Shown here one piece after another: positions 24,535-38,766 of a stretch of DNA of 64,000 nucleotides; the first letter of the stretch is position 1, and every line of letters begins with the position of its first letter. Source of the stretch: Panagrolaimus kolymaensis (lineage: Eukaryota > Nematoda > Chromadorea > Rhabditida > Panagrolaimidae); the NCBI GenBank assembly GCA_028622995.1, contig JAJQJQ010000057.1, positions 496,001 to 560,000 on the forward strand, written 5' to 3'. A model generated the notes under the pieces. It ran no database searches. It was not told where the DNA came from and saw nothing but the letters and a program-made list of their open reading frames with translations. A program made the translations under genes and the position numbers.

Positions 24535-24932
24535 ATGCTTTACAAGATGGCTGTTGCTGCTTTTATTCTTCTTTCTTTGCCTATCTTGGCTTCTGCTGAT
24601 GTGGGTTTTGAAATTAAGACTTCTCGCTCACTTTGGGATGAAATCGCTTCATTGAAGATTGATCAACTCCGGTATGGTTTTTTTTTATCTTAACGTATTC
24701 TTATCTTATTCTCTTTTTTTCCAGCTACTCTACTCCTGCATGTCCTCTTGGTCTTTTTGGTAAAGAATGCCCAAATGCAACGTACTTCCTCTACTATGAA
24801 TGCTGCGGCACATTGAATACTGATTGCTGTTTCAAGTTTCAAGATTGGATCATCATAGCCTTCATTTTTTCAATTGCTGCATTGGTTCTTGGAGTTATTC
24901 TTCGTGTCTTGACCTTTGCTTGCCGCCGTTAA
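24535..24932 (+). CDS. Small Cys-rich one-pass membrane protein
   Basis: 114 residues from exons 24535-24671 and 24725-24932. Signal peptide (residues 1-21, ending ASA), a short luminal or extracellular segment with six Cys (CPLGLFGKECP, then YYECCGT and DCCFKF), a single helix near residues 85-107, and a short basic end CRR. The CP..LFG..CP....YF.YYECCG pattern resembles a nematode-restricted family of small membrane proteins (I believe Pfam DUF2650, from memory). Function unknown. A trans-splice-type acceptor TTTTCAG ends at 24498, 36 nt before the start, and AATAAA follows at 25053. Confidence 0.8.
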
Positions 24933-25052
24933 AAAACTCATGGATGATTATATCATTTTTTTTTATAAATTTTTGATTTGTTGAGTTTCTTTTTTTGTAA
25001 AAGCTTTAATTCATTTTTTATACGTGTTTCTTTTTTGTTTGTTGAGTTTTAT

Positions 25053-25058
25053 AATAAA
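25053..25058 (+). terminator. Poly(A) signal AATAAA, small Cys-rich gene
   Basis: AATAAA about 120 nt after the stop at 24932. Confidence 0.5.
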
Positions 25059-25442
25059 AAGTCTTTGACTGAATGTTTCTTCTCGGTGATAATGATATGT
25101 TTTATTCAATGATTTTGCAAGCTTCTTGCTTTTGTTCGTGTATATACTCGTTGAACGCAATAGCAAAATAAAAGTTGTGGAGTTGATCAGAATTGAACAA
25201 AATTACACTGTTGAAAGGATTTTCAAGCGTAAACCGAAAGTTAAAACCGAGTTTATTGACTTTTCTCATGATTATGTAGGAAAAGTCGCACAAGTAAATA
25301 TACCATAAAGATTCTGTTGTACCGATTAAGTTTTTAAAGATTTGCTTTGTTTTAACGACAGCTTTACGACTTAGTGATTGATTAACGAACTCATCATATT
25401 ATATATAAGCAAGAAAATGAAGTGTGAATATAAAAATACATA

Positions 25443-25448
25443 TTTATT
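25443..25448 (-). terminator. Poly(A) signal AATAAA, uS15m gene
   Basis: Minus-strand AATAAA about 57 nt beyond the uS15m stop. Confidence 0.5.
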
Positions 25449-25504
25449 AAGAAAAGAAATAACAAACAATAAAATAAACATCGACCTATTCTAAAATAAT
25501 TTTA

Positions 25505-26645
25505 CTAACTATAAACCTTTTCATTAGGCTTTTTACGAAAGAAAAGCATAGCATGAATATTATTTTCACTAAGTTCTTCAACAAGTTTAGGTTGATATTC
25601 TCCAACAACTCCAGCAACTTTGGTTCCTTCAGCAATTGCAATATTTTCTAATCTTTCTTTAATTGAATCTAGCTCAGACTTTAAATCAGCAACTTGTTTA
25701 TCAATTTTTGCAACTTTATCATCACGTCCTTCTTTAATTTTTTCATGTAATTCTTGCAAGCGTCTTTCTTTTTCAGCTTCAACACGTTTCTTAAGTTGAT
25801 ACTCAGACCATGCTTTACGAGTTTTGATATGCTCAGGAGGCTTGGGAACTTGATATGCAATTTTAAGAACATCCAATACACGTTCAAATTCTTCTGTATC
25901 TTGTTCACGAAGTAAACGAAGTAAACGACGGCGATAACCAAGCATGTTGTAAATTCGAACAGTTAACCAAACTGGTTTTTTAGGATTTTTTGATAGAATT
26001 TCGTCAACTAACATAGACCAATGGCGGATTAAGCACGTAGCCCATGCAACTAAAAATAAAGCTAAATAAAAATGATATAAAAGGATATTAAAGTTATTAC
26101 TTTTAGCTTGTAAAGAATCTGCATCAAATTTGTGTTTGTTAACAGATTCCTTAAGTTCACGTTTCCATGCATCAGTAAGATCACGACGTTCACCAAAATC
26201 AATTGAAAAAATCTTTTTAACAGGTTCTGGAGCATCATTTAAAATATCAACATTTTCATATGCAAGTCGAGGCTTAGTTTTATCCAAATCAGGTAAACCA
26301 TAATTTCCATCATGTTGAATCAATTTATCACTTGCTTTCATCGTTAATTCTCTTTCACTTCCAATTTTTTCTGTCCATAGTAATACCAACGCATCGAGAT
26401 AATGGCCGTCTGGAAAGGTTGCTCATTTAAAGAAAACATTAAAAAAAATTATCACAAAGCTTACCTAGAGGTAATTTAGCTGCTTGCTTTTCAAAATAAT
26501 CTGGGTCAGCTCTTCGAGGATCAGTTACTTTTTTGTGTTTATTGTACCATAAATAACGGCCAACTTGAAGTGAAGTTGAAGCATGGAAAGCTCTGATAGC
26601 GATAGATGAGCATGGCGTAATTCGTCCAAAGTATGATGGAAGCAT
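25505..26645 (-). CDS. mrps-15: Mitochondrial small ribosomal subunit protein uS15m
   Basis: Protein of the mitochondrial 28S subunit, binding 12S rRNA in the matrix; 344 residues from exons 26465-26645, 26101-26409 and 25505-26049. The N-terminus is a mitochondrial presequence (Arg/Ser-rich, with RAFHAST). The S15 core lies in the second half: LTVRIYNMLGYRRRLLRLLREQ then FERVLDVLKIAYQVP, as in animal MRPS15. A long charged coiled-coil tail follows. The 51-nt intron at 26050-26100 has GTAATA/TTTTTAG borders and is a multiple of three, so leaving it in would keep the frame open. Splicing it gives the alignable QAKIAWATCLIRH, which fits the family far better. Divergent from DDX10 across a 307-bp region. 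Confidence 0.8.
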
Positions 26646-26952
26646 GATATCGGCTTCTAAAAAAAATGTGATTAATAAAGGGTCAATGCAAATTCAAAAA
26701 TCAAATAAAAACTAATGTTTGCTAAAGTTCAAGGAAAGTGTTTCAATGGAAAAAAAAAAGCAAAAACAAAATGTTTTCAAACGCCAAAGTAATGAAAATG
26801 TTTCGCAACGAACTAAAAAAAAGGGTTCATTTATCAAACTTTGAAATCCTACTACCATTTTTTTCTTCTCCTTTTATTATCTTTCAACTTTTTGATCCTT
26901 ATTTACCTGTGTTATCCCCATTTAAAATAACAAAAACCTTGGATTTTAGATT
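26646..26952. promoter_or_regulatory. Bidirectional upstream region (uS15m / DDX10)
   Basis: 307 bp between two divergent housekeeping genes, so it probably carries both promoters. No clear element seen. Confidence 0.5.
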
Positions 26953-29587
26953 ATGTCAAAAAACAGAAAGGGTATTGATGATAATGATGATATTCATGGA
27001 TTAAAAAATAATACAAGAAATCAAAAAGTATTTGATCGCCATCGACAAAAGAAAAAAGGAAAAAAGTTTCGTGAAAATATTGAAGCTGTTACATCCAAAT
27101 GTCAAACCATCAGTCCTGTATGTTTTTTTTAATGTGAAAGTATATTTCATTCATTTTCTGAGTTTTAGGAAGAAGCAAGCTGTTTCAAGAAATTTACCGA
27201 ATTCCCTTTATCTTCTGCAACAATCAATGGACTTCGTGAAGCTGGATTCACCGAGCCTACCGATATTCAAAGACAATCAATCTTTTTATCTCTTACTGGT
27301 AATGACGTTGTTGGAGCAGCTAAAACTGGATCCGGAAAAACTCTTGCTCTTTTGATTCCAGTACGTTATTATTTTTTATCATGATCTTTCTTTGTGTTTT
27401 ACTCTTCCTCTTTTTTTAGGTTCTTGAATGTTTATGGAGAAATCGCTGGACTCGTGATGATGGTCTTGGTGGTTTAATTATTACACCAACTCGTGAATTA
27501 GCCTATCAAATTTTCCAAGTCTTAAATAAAATAGGCAAAGATCATGATTTCTCTGCTGGTGTTTTAATTGGAGGCACTGATATTGAATATGAAAAGGATA
27601 GATTAGCTTCGGTCAATATTATTATTGCAACCCCTGGTCGATTACTTCAACATATGGATGAAAATGAAGCTTTTAGATGCGATATGTGTCAAGTTTTGGT
27701 AATTGATGAAGCGGACAGGGTTTTGGACATGGGCTTTACTAGACAAGTACGTTCTGTGCATTTAATCATTAAACAAAAAGTTTTTCAGATTAATGCTATT
27801 GTTGAAAATCTTCCGAAAGAACGACAAACTCTTCTCTTCTCTGCAACACAAACACGTAATGTTAAAGATCTCGCTAGAGTTTGTTCTCATGACCCTGTAT
27901 TTATTTCGGTTCATGAACATTCAGATAAAGTAACTCCTGATCAGCTTCAACAAGTATGTTTAAATTTTCTTTGTATCATATGGCTTTCATAAGTTCTTTT
28001 TTAGTCATACTTTGTATGTGAAGAAGAAGAAAAGGTCAACATTTTATGGTCATATTTGCTCAATCATCGAAGAAAAAAAACTTTAATTTTTGTAACTTGC
28101 TGTAAACAAGCACGATTTTTAACAGAATCTTTTTGTTCGATGAGACCTGGTTTGTCATTAATGGGACTTTGGGGGTAAGCGTTTATTAAATAACATTCTT
28201 AAAATATAATAAATATTTTATTCTAGAACTATGAATCAATCAAAACGAGTCGAAGTATTCGAATCATTTGATCAAAATACTGCTGGTGCTGCTTTGATAG
28301 CAACTGATGTGGCTTCAAGAGGATTGGATTTTCGAAAAGTTGATTATGTGTTACAACTTGATTGTGCTTCCACTGTTGACGACTATATTCACAGGTGTGG
28401 TGTACTTTTCTTTAATACTCTAACTCTTTTCTTAATTTTAGAGTTGGAAGAACTGCAAGAATGAATAAGAAAGGTGAAGCAGTTTTGGTATTAACTCCTA
28501 ATCAAGAGGAACCTTTTATCAAAAGATTATCTGCTAGAAATATTGAAATCAACAAAATACAGTATGTTTACCAATAATATGTAAAACTTTATATAATTCA
28601 TGTTTTTAGCGTCGATCCTAAATTATTAGTTAACATTCGTTTAAAGCTGTCTTCAACATTGAGTGAACACTTACAATATAAAGAATTTGCACAAAAAGCA
28701 ATTATTGCTTATGCTCGTGCAATCCATACGATGAGGTTGCGTGATGTTTTTGATGTCAAGAAGATTGATTTTCAAGCTTTATCATTATCTTATGGTCTTG
28801 CTCTAGCTCCAAAGATTCGATTTTTAAGAAAACATGGCATTAATGTAAACGAGCCTGCAATTAAACAAGAACTCAAACAAGAATCTGATGTCAAAAGCGA
28901 AGATGGCGAAGAAAGCTCTGATGATGAAACACATTTACAACCTAACAATGAAGTTGCTGCTGCGTTTACTTTGGATGAAGACGATGATGTTATTCGCATA
29001 GCTCGTAAAAATGTTTTTAATGTTGATCCTAGCGAACAATTAGCTGAAGAAGAACTTAAACCAGCTTCAAAGAAAAAGAATATGGTATTACCAAAAGAAA
29101 AAGCTGTTAAGAAGTTAATTAAACGTGGTGCATTATTGAGTGCAAAGAAGATTATTTTTGACGACGAAGGAAATGTAAGTTCTGTAACTTTTATCGTGCA
29201 ATATTTTTGGATTTATTTTAGCCTGTGGAAGACACATCAGCTGTTCAGAGTTTTGATATCAATGAAGCAATGGAAAGATTGGAGAAGGAAAAAGAAGAAG
29301 ATAAGAAGCACCATCGAGAAATATTGAAAACTATCAGAAAAGGAAAAAAACTAAAGCAAAAAGCCGCTAAAGAAGGTGATGATACCATGGATTTTGCTGG
29401 TGAATCAGATGAAGGCAGTGTTGATATTTCATGGTTACCTGATCCTGATAAACCAAATAACTTTGAAGGTGATGATAAATCCGACGAAGAAGAACCTCCT
29501 AAAAAGAAGATTAATAATGGCAAATTGAAAAATCATAGTATTCAAAATGCTGAAGAACAAGCTCTCGCTCTTCTTGGTTTAGGATAG
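26953..29587 (+). CDS. ddx-10: DEAD-box RNA helicase DDX10/Dbp4
   Basis: Nucleolar ATP-dependent RNA helicase for early 18S rRNA processing (release of U14/U3 snoRNAs in yeast Dbp4); 745 residues. Exons 26953-27117, 27169-27360, 27420-27746, 27789-27953, 28005-28174, 28227-28394, 28442-28561, 28610-29174, 29222-29587. Basic leader, Q-motif region FTEP-TDIQ, motif I AKTGSGKT (106-113), PTRELA, TPGR, motif II DEAD (215-218), SAT (246-248), [11 protein letters not shown], and HRVGRTAR (395-402). The family-specific C-terminal block [17 protein letters not shown] and [13 protein letters not shown] is present, then an acidic and Lys-rich tail ending LALLGLG. UTP15 follows after only 161 nt, suggesting an operon. 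Confidence 0.93.
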
Positions 29588-29692
29588 AAAATTATTTTGT
29601 TGTTGTGTTATTATTTTTTGTTGATTTTGATAAAGATTTTATGTTATTTTTTATACAAATTTTATAATTGAAAGTTGAGTCGCTTTTAATAT

Positions 29693-29698
29693 TACTTT
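29693..29698 (+). promoter_or_regulatory. Ur-like element for SL2-type trans-splicing
   Basis: TACTTT fits the U-rich consensus UAYYUU known from C. elegans operons. It lies about 45 nt upstream of the acceptor TTTTAG ending at 29743, which is 5 nt before the UTP15 start. A GATAAA at 29629-29634 could serve DDX10 polyadenylation. Six bases in AT-rich DNA is weak evidence on its own; spacing and gene order support it. Confidence 0.45.
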
Positions 29699-29748
29699 AT
29701 TATTTTATCTTTTATTTTCTTTAAAGCAAATTATGTATTTTAGTCAAG

Positions 29749-31844
29749 ATGCCTGGTGTCAAACCGATGAAACCAATTGCGGAAACGCAAGTTGGTAATA
29801 GAGTAACAGATGATTATGCTTATTGGCAAAGGATGCAAGAATTATCAGTTTTTCAAGAACCAGGAAACGTTCTAAGTCTAGCATTTTCTCCTCAACAACC
29901 TTATTTTCTTGCATCAACCAGTAGCATGAGAGTAAGTTTAAACATAATTCTATTACTTTTTTTATATTTGCTTCTTTTTTAGCTGGGCGTATTTGATACT
30001 GTAAATTCTGAAGCTATTTCGATGTTTACAAGATTTAAATCACTTGTCCATGGCGCAACTTTTCGCAGTGATGGTGGACTTTTGGGTGTTGGTACTCATG
30101 AAGGCTTTGCTCATTGTTATGATGTTAGGAAAACCTCTGGAACAAGTCGAAAAGCTATTAGACTTTTTCGTGCTCATCAAGTTCCTGTTAATGCTGTGGC
30201 GTTTGCAAAACATTCATATACCATATTGACATTGGCTGATGATGGTTCTATGGCATATTGGGATTTGACCGATCCACGGACGCAAAGCTCTCTTTGGCAA
30301 GTTGAAAAAGCTCATGATGACAGTATTCGAACGGGACAATTTATGGAACAAACTGATAATTTTTTCGTCACAGGTTTGAAACCATTCTTTATGCACATTC
30401 TCTAACTTCGAATATTTTAGGTTCATATGATCATAGAGTCAAAGTTTGGGATATGCGAGTAACACTTCCTACAGTAGCTTACATTATCGATCATGGTTCA
30501 CCTGTTGAAAAAGTTTTAGTATCATCAAATGATAAATTTTTATTTTCTGCCGGTGGCCTTGTTGTTAAAATTTGGGACTTAAGCTGTGGTGGTCGCTTTG
30601 TTCATGCTTTAGAACATCATCATAAGACTGTAAGATTTTAGCGATTTCGGGATAACGGGTTTTCTCAATTTTTTTTTAGGTTACTTCTTTATCTTTTGCT
30701 ACAAATGGAACTCGACTGGTTACGGGTGGTTTAGATCGTCGTGTAAATGTTTTCAGCCTTGATAGTGGTGATTATCGGCTAATTTATTCAACTAAAGTAG
30801 CAAACTCTATTCTTGCTCTCTCAATTTCACCTGATGATGAATGTATGGCTATTGGAATGGGAAATTTATTATCAATTTATCGCCGAAAACCAAAAATTGA
30901 TGGATTAACTCGTAAACTTATAACATCTGAACGTGTAACATCAATTCCTTTAATGAAACAGCTAATGATTGGTAATCCTAATGTTAAAAAGAAAATGGGC
31001 GCACCTGTGGTTCAAAGAGAACGTGGAAGTACTCCTAAAATTGTCGAACCAACTGCACCAAGATTGGATAAAGTATCATTTAACAATTTTTTTTTCATCT
31101 AATATTAAACGCTTTTAGATAAGGCTTGGCCGACTTGATGTTCTTCTTCGCAAAGGTGCACTTCGTCAAATGCTTGATAAAATGTTTGTTGATAAAAATC
31201 GTCTAGAAAAACCTGAAATTGTCGTAGCTGCTTTTGAACAAATTCGATTACGAAGTGCGCTGCCAAGAGTTTTAGCTGGACGAAATCCTCAAAGTCTTAT
31301 TAGAATTATTACTTTCTTAAAGCTTCATATGTTCAAAAATAACTATTTTCATACACTTTCTGAAGTAGCTGATGTTTTAATGAGTACGTTTCCACGATTA
31401 TTTTTTAACCAATTGTATTATCATATGTTTTTAGCGATTTATGCTGAAGAGACAAATCCACAACATGTTGTTCAACATTTTCGGAGCTTACAACGTGCCA
31501 TTGAAATAGAACTCCGTTTACAAAAATCAATTGCAAAAGCTAATGGTTCCTTGGATTTACTAGTGCAGCTGTCAATTGCAAATCAACGAGAAGCTCGGGA
31601 AAAACAATATGATTCAGTTTTTGGAGAAATCTTTATTCATCCCATTCCATTCGTAATGGATGAAACTGCTGTTTTAAATGAAGAAGAAACAAATGAAGAA
31701 GAGGAAGAAGATATAGTGATGGAAGAAGAAAAAGTTGAAGAACCTAAAAGAAGAAGCCGTCGAAATAGTTCGGCGAAAAGAGCAAAGTATGAATCAAAAG
31801 GAAAGCATGAATCAAAAGGAAAGCGAAGAAGTGTCAAAGATTAA
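29749..31844 (+). CDS. utp-15: U3 snoRNP protein UTP15
   Basis: WD40 subunit of the t-UTP complex of the small-subunit processome, acting in nucleolar pre-18S rRNA transcription and processing; 633 residues. Exons 29749-29931, 29983-30373, 30421-30629, 30680-31072, 31119-31844. The N-terminal beta-propeller begins near VLSLAFSPQQPY and includes blades with HQVPVNAVAF, GSYDHRVKVWD, VVKIWDL and TGGLDRRVNVF. The UTP15-specific helical C-domain follows (LLRKGALRQMLD, RSALPRVLAGRNPQSL, LSEVADVLMSTF). The tail is acidic then Lys/Arg-rich, with repeated ESKGK, as expected for a nucleolar protein. It is the probable downstream cistron of DDX10. Identification rests on the C-domain. Confidence 0.88.
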
Positions 31845-32660
31845 AATCTTTTTTTTGTTTTGTTTTTGTTGATTTTTGTTATAATTTGAATAACTTGTTG
31901 TTGATTATTATTATAAATTTTATCTGACAAATTCTTTTTAGCCGTTTAATGTGTTAAATTACACCAACATACTTATTGATACTGTACTTTTTTGGTTTCT
32001 ACACTTCATTGGCAAAATTTTTTGAAGCGTTACCATTGTTTAGCATAATTTTTTATTTTGTTTAATTGCGTTTATTTTTGTTGTTTTTTGGTGCGTTTCT
32101 CTCAACTTCGCCAAAGTGGCTTCCTCTCTCCTTCGCTCATCTCTTCCCCGTCTTTTGTTGCCATCATTTATTTTTTCAAGGTGAGCTAACTCTTTATTTT
32201 CAACGTGTTTTACTTTTGTGTTCTTTTTTTAAAAAATATCGTGATTATGTTTTACTTTATTTTTTTCTATTTGACTCAAAGCCTTTTCTTGTATAGCTAG
32301 ATATAGTTTACTCTAGGGATTCTTTAGTAAGAGATTTTCACATTCAAAAATATCTTTTTCCTCGCTAATTGTAAAAAGCTGGCGTTGCTATGAGACCTTA
32401 AAATTTCATTCTTTAATGAAAGTTTTTTTTCATTTAAAAATCCTCAAAAAGTAAAGAAGGAAAAGTAGTATAACCTTTGGCTTTAATCTTCTTTTTTTGT
32501 TCGCATATCCCAAAAGAGGAAAGTTGACAGCTAACATTTTATTGCAAAAACATTCCATCCATCTCCACTTTGCTCAGTTTTACGACAACATTCACAACGA
32601 AGACATTTTTTAATTTGTTTAATTTTTATTTCTTTGAATTAAATATTTTTATAAAATACT
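31845..32660 (+). other. Intergenic region before pyrophosphatase
   Basis: AT-rich, T-run-rich sequence of about 800 bp between two same-strand genes; no gene or repeat recognised. The spacing is too large for a tight operon. Confidence 0.4.
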
Positions 32661-32737
32661 ATGCAGATATTTCGACGTCAAAGAAAATCTGTTGATGTTT
32701 CACCTCGATCTTCACCAAATGATCCAACATCATTAAG
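32661..32737 (+). other. Candidate 5' exon of the long pyrophosphatase form
   Basis: An ATG-started, Arg/Ser-rich segment (FRRQRKSVDVSP) ends at a good donor (AAG|GTTAG). Its phase does not match the exon opening at 33149, so a further exon in 32738-33148 would be needed. Kept only as a candidate. Confidence 0.25.
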
Positions 32738-33150
32738 GTTAGAAATTGGAAGTTAAATATTTTTGAATGTTTTTTTTTGTAGTTTGAAAAGTCTTTTTAT
32801 AGCTTTTTTTTGGAAGAGATAAAGTCTCACGCTCTTTTTTGCTTGGTCATATTGATTCGCAATGACTAAATAGAAAAATAAACTCCTCTGATTTTTTTTG
32901 TGTATGTTTTTCATTGATATGATCAACAACTCCGACTAAACTTTTACGGGTTTTTAATGACAAATTTTATTTTAATCATGTCGAGTTCACTGCTTTTAAT
33001 CACTCAATGTTTTTTTTAAAGTCAATAAAGGGATAGTTTAGTTAGATCATATAAAAATGATTTAATAATTTTATTTTCTTCGAGCAAAATTTTTTTTGTT
33101 AAGTTACCCTTATTCTTTCAAATATCTTTTTTTTATCCCAAAATTAAGTA

Positions 33151-34799
33151 CATACTCTGGCACCATTTCCTAATGAAACGTCGTCATCAAATAGAAAATT
33201 ATTTAAGGTTTCACATCGACTTCGTCGATGTGCAACAAGAGAAGCAAGAACAGCCCAAATTTCTTTATCCAAAAAAAGAGAAGAAGATTTTACTACTGAA
33301 ACTCATATGCTTCCTACAATTTCTTCATACAAGCAGCGTCAAGAGTTAGGTGGTTGTCACTCATCATTTCACCAACGACGTCACCGTAAATGTCGTGCCG
33401 TCATTTGTTGTTGTAGTGCTTTCTTATTTATTATAACATTTTTTGGCTTTGCATTTGCACCAAGGTAGAGTCTTCTCTCATCTCATATTTTTCATTTCCA
33501 CTTTAGTTTGAGAAAAAAATAAATATGGATTTCTTGTTTTTAATATTTCCTATAATTATTTTTTAAAAGGTTTTTCTAAAAAAGTTATGGTATTTTATTG
33601 TTGTTGCAAAAATTATTTCAAATCAGGGTTAGAAAAATAAAATTTTGTGTTTTTTCGTTTTCTTCGCAAGGTTACTGTAAGCTTTAATTTTTAGAGCAAT
33701 TGCTGCTGAATCTCGTCGTTCAAGTTCTACCGCTGCTTTTGATTTACTAAAACGCAACAAAATGGCTCAAAGTGATTCTCAATATCAAATTGTTGAACGT
33801 GGTACTCTTCACTCTCTAGATTATCGCATTTTCTTTAGTAAGTTTTTTGTTTTCATTTTATTTAGCTTGATTAATAAATTTTTTTTTTTTTTTCAGAAGG
33901 ACCAAATGGATATATTTCGCCATGGCATGATATTCCTCTTTTTGCTGATGAAACAAAGAAAATTTACAATATGATCGTGGAAATTCCTCGTTGGACCAAT
34001 GCTAAAATGGAAATGGCAACAAAAGAACCATTAACTCCAATCAAGCAAGATGAAAAGAAAGAGCTTCCACGATTTGTTCATAATATTTTTCCTCATCGTG
34101 GTTACATTTGGAATTATGGTGCTTTACCTCAAACTTGGGAAGATCCAAATCATCTTGATTCAAACACCAATGCGAAAGGTGATAATGATCCTATTGATGT
34201 CATTGAAATTGGTTCAGCTATTCAAAAACGTGGTGCTGTTGTACAAGTCAAAATTGTTGGAACTTTGGCTCTTCTCGTTGGTTTTTTCTAGTAATTAAAT
34301 AAAAATATGCCAACAATATCAAATTTCAGGATGAAGGTGAAACTGATTGGAAATTGGTTGCAATTGCAACATCTGATCCACTTTTTGACAAAATTAGTAC
34401 AATTGCTGATGTGGAAGAACATTTTCCTGGTCTCTTAAAAGTAAGTTTTACTATAATTTATTATTTTTTTATTCCTTCAAAATTTAATTTTAGGCAACAG
34501 AAGAATGGTTCCGTGTTTACAAAATCCCTACTGGAAAGCCTGCAAACGAAATTGCCTTCAATGGAGAATTCAAAGATGCCGATTTTGCTAACAATATCAT
34601 TGCTGAAACTCATGAATTTTGGAAGAAATTAATCAAAGATCCTTCTCCTGCACTCAATACCGAAGCTCACGTTGAAGGAGCTGTTCATGTTGCTAATGAT
34701 GAAGCATGGTCCAAAAATGTTGAATCTGCCCCTGCTCATGGTGAACCCAAAGAAACTCCAGCTGACAACGACAAATGGCATTTTATTCGCCTTCCATGA
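33151..34799 (+). CDS. pyp-1: Inorganic pyrophosphatase, with membrane-anchored long form
   Basis: Family I pyrophosphatase hydrolysing PPi to phosphate with Mg2+. Exons 33149-33464, 33695-33837, 33897-34276, 34330-34440, 34494-34799. A conventional 290-residue form starts at ATG 33762 ([14 protein letters not shown]). It carries the signature DNDPIDV, upstream HPWHDIP-like residues (SPWHDIPL), and the eukaryote C-terminal block ([21 protein letters not shown]). Upstream in-frame exons add a basic segment and one strong helix, [20 protein letters not shown], reachable from ATG 33307 or from an unresolved earlier exon. So one form may be cytosolic and the other membrane-anchored or mitochondrial. 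The donor at 34277 (GTTGGT) is weak, but the joint LALL|DEGETDW matches the family. AATAAA follows at 34889. Confidence 0.9.
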
Positions 34800-34888
34800 C
34801 TAGCAAGTCCATTGGTGAATATTTCAAAGTTGTGAATTATTGCTTCTGTTTTATTATATTTTAAGTATTCTTTTTATAGTATTGTTAT

Positions 34889-34894
34889 AATAAA
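34889..34894 (+). terminator. Poly(A) signal AATAAA, pyrophosphatase
   Basis: AATAAA 90 nt after the stop codon. Confidence 0.6.
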
Positions 34895-35812
34895 TTATCT
34901 CATTTTCTGTGTTATGCTTCTTTCGGACTTTACCAAATAATAGAGTTTATAAAATCGTAAAGAAGCAATGGATGTGTCCACCAAGACAGACCAAATTTAC
35001 AAATATTCATGACGCACATTCACCATCTGATACTCATCCCATCTAGCTGCATTAACATCAAATAAAAGCTTTTGTCTCCACACCTTCCAACCTCATACTA
35101 TCATGACGTTCATGCTGACTTCTGATTCTCCTACCATCTAAAGCTCTTATGTCTTTTCATTGTCTCTTGTATATTTATGTAATAATCAATAATGATGTTT
35201 GTAAGCCCTCTAAACCGCCGAACCTACACCGCAACACTCTTTGAATTAGAAAACTACATCTCGACATTCATATGTATTTTAGCTTATTGTACTTAACCAC
35301 ATACAAATTTATTATGATTTTTTCTAATCATTAAAGCCTCTGTAATCCATTTGTAAATCACAAGTATCGTTGGGAAAAATTAAAAAAACCTTTATAGTTG
35401 AAAGAGGCATTTTCAACAAACAGACAAAAAATAATTAATAGTTATTAGAAATTTTAAAAAGCTAAAGGTTTGCATAATTCTGAGCGAAAATAAAAATTTT
35501 GGTAAAAAGCAAAAGCGTAGTTTTAGATGTCCGAAATAAATTAAAAAAAGGTCACTCGCAAAATGTAAAAGAAGAAAGGAATCAACTGATTCTGCCTTTT
35601 GAATGAAAAGAAACAATGAGCAATGATTTTTTCCAAATAATGAAAAATCCATACAATTTTCTAGGAACACATAATTTACATAGAAAAAAAACAATAAACA
35701 CAGGATTAAATAAACTTTTATATCGCAAGATGGCGCAGTAATAAACATTTAAAAAAACAATAATTAAGGCATATATCTGTAAAATAAGATAAGCATAAAC
35801 CGATGAAGCACA
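34895..35812. other. Convergent intergenic region (pyp-1 / erm-1)
   Basis: About 0.9 kb between the 3' ends of two convergent genes. 34.97-35.30 kb is less AT-biased than its surroundings and contains no frame of note; it may be untranslated transcript of either gene. Confidence 0.4.

Positions 35813-38766
<2,954 letters not shown>

Noticed and set aside
25126..25308. 60-codon frame with charged content after the small Cys-rich gene
   Set aside because: Starts on a non-ATG codon, lies within convergent 3' regions and matches nothing known.
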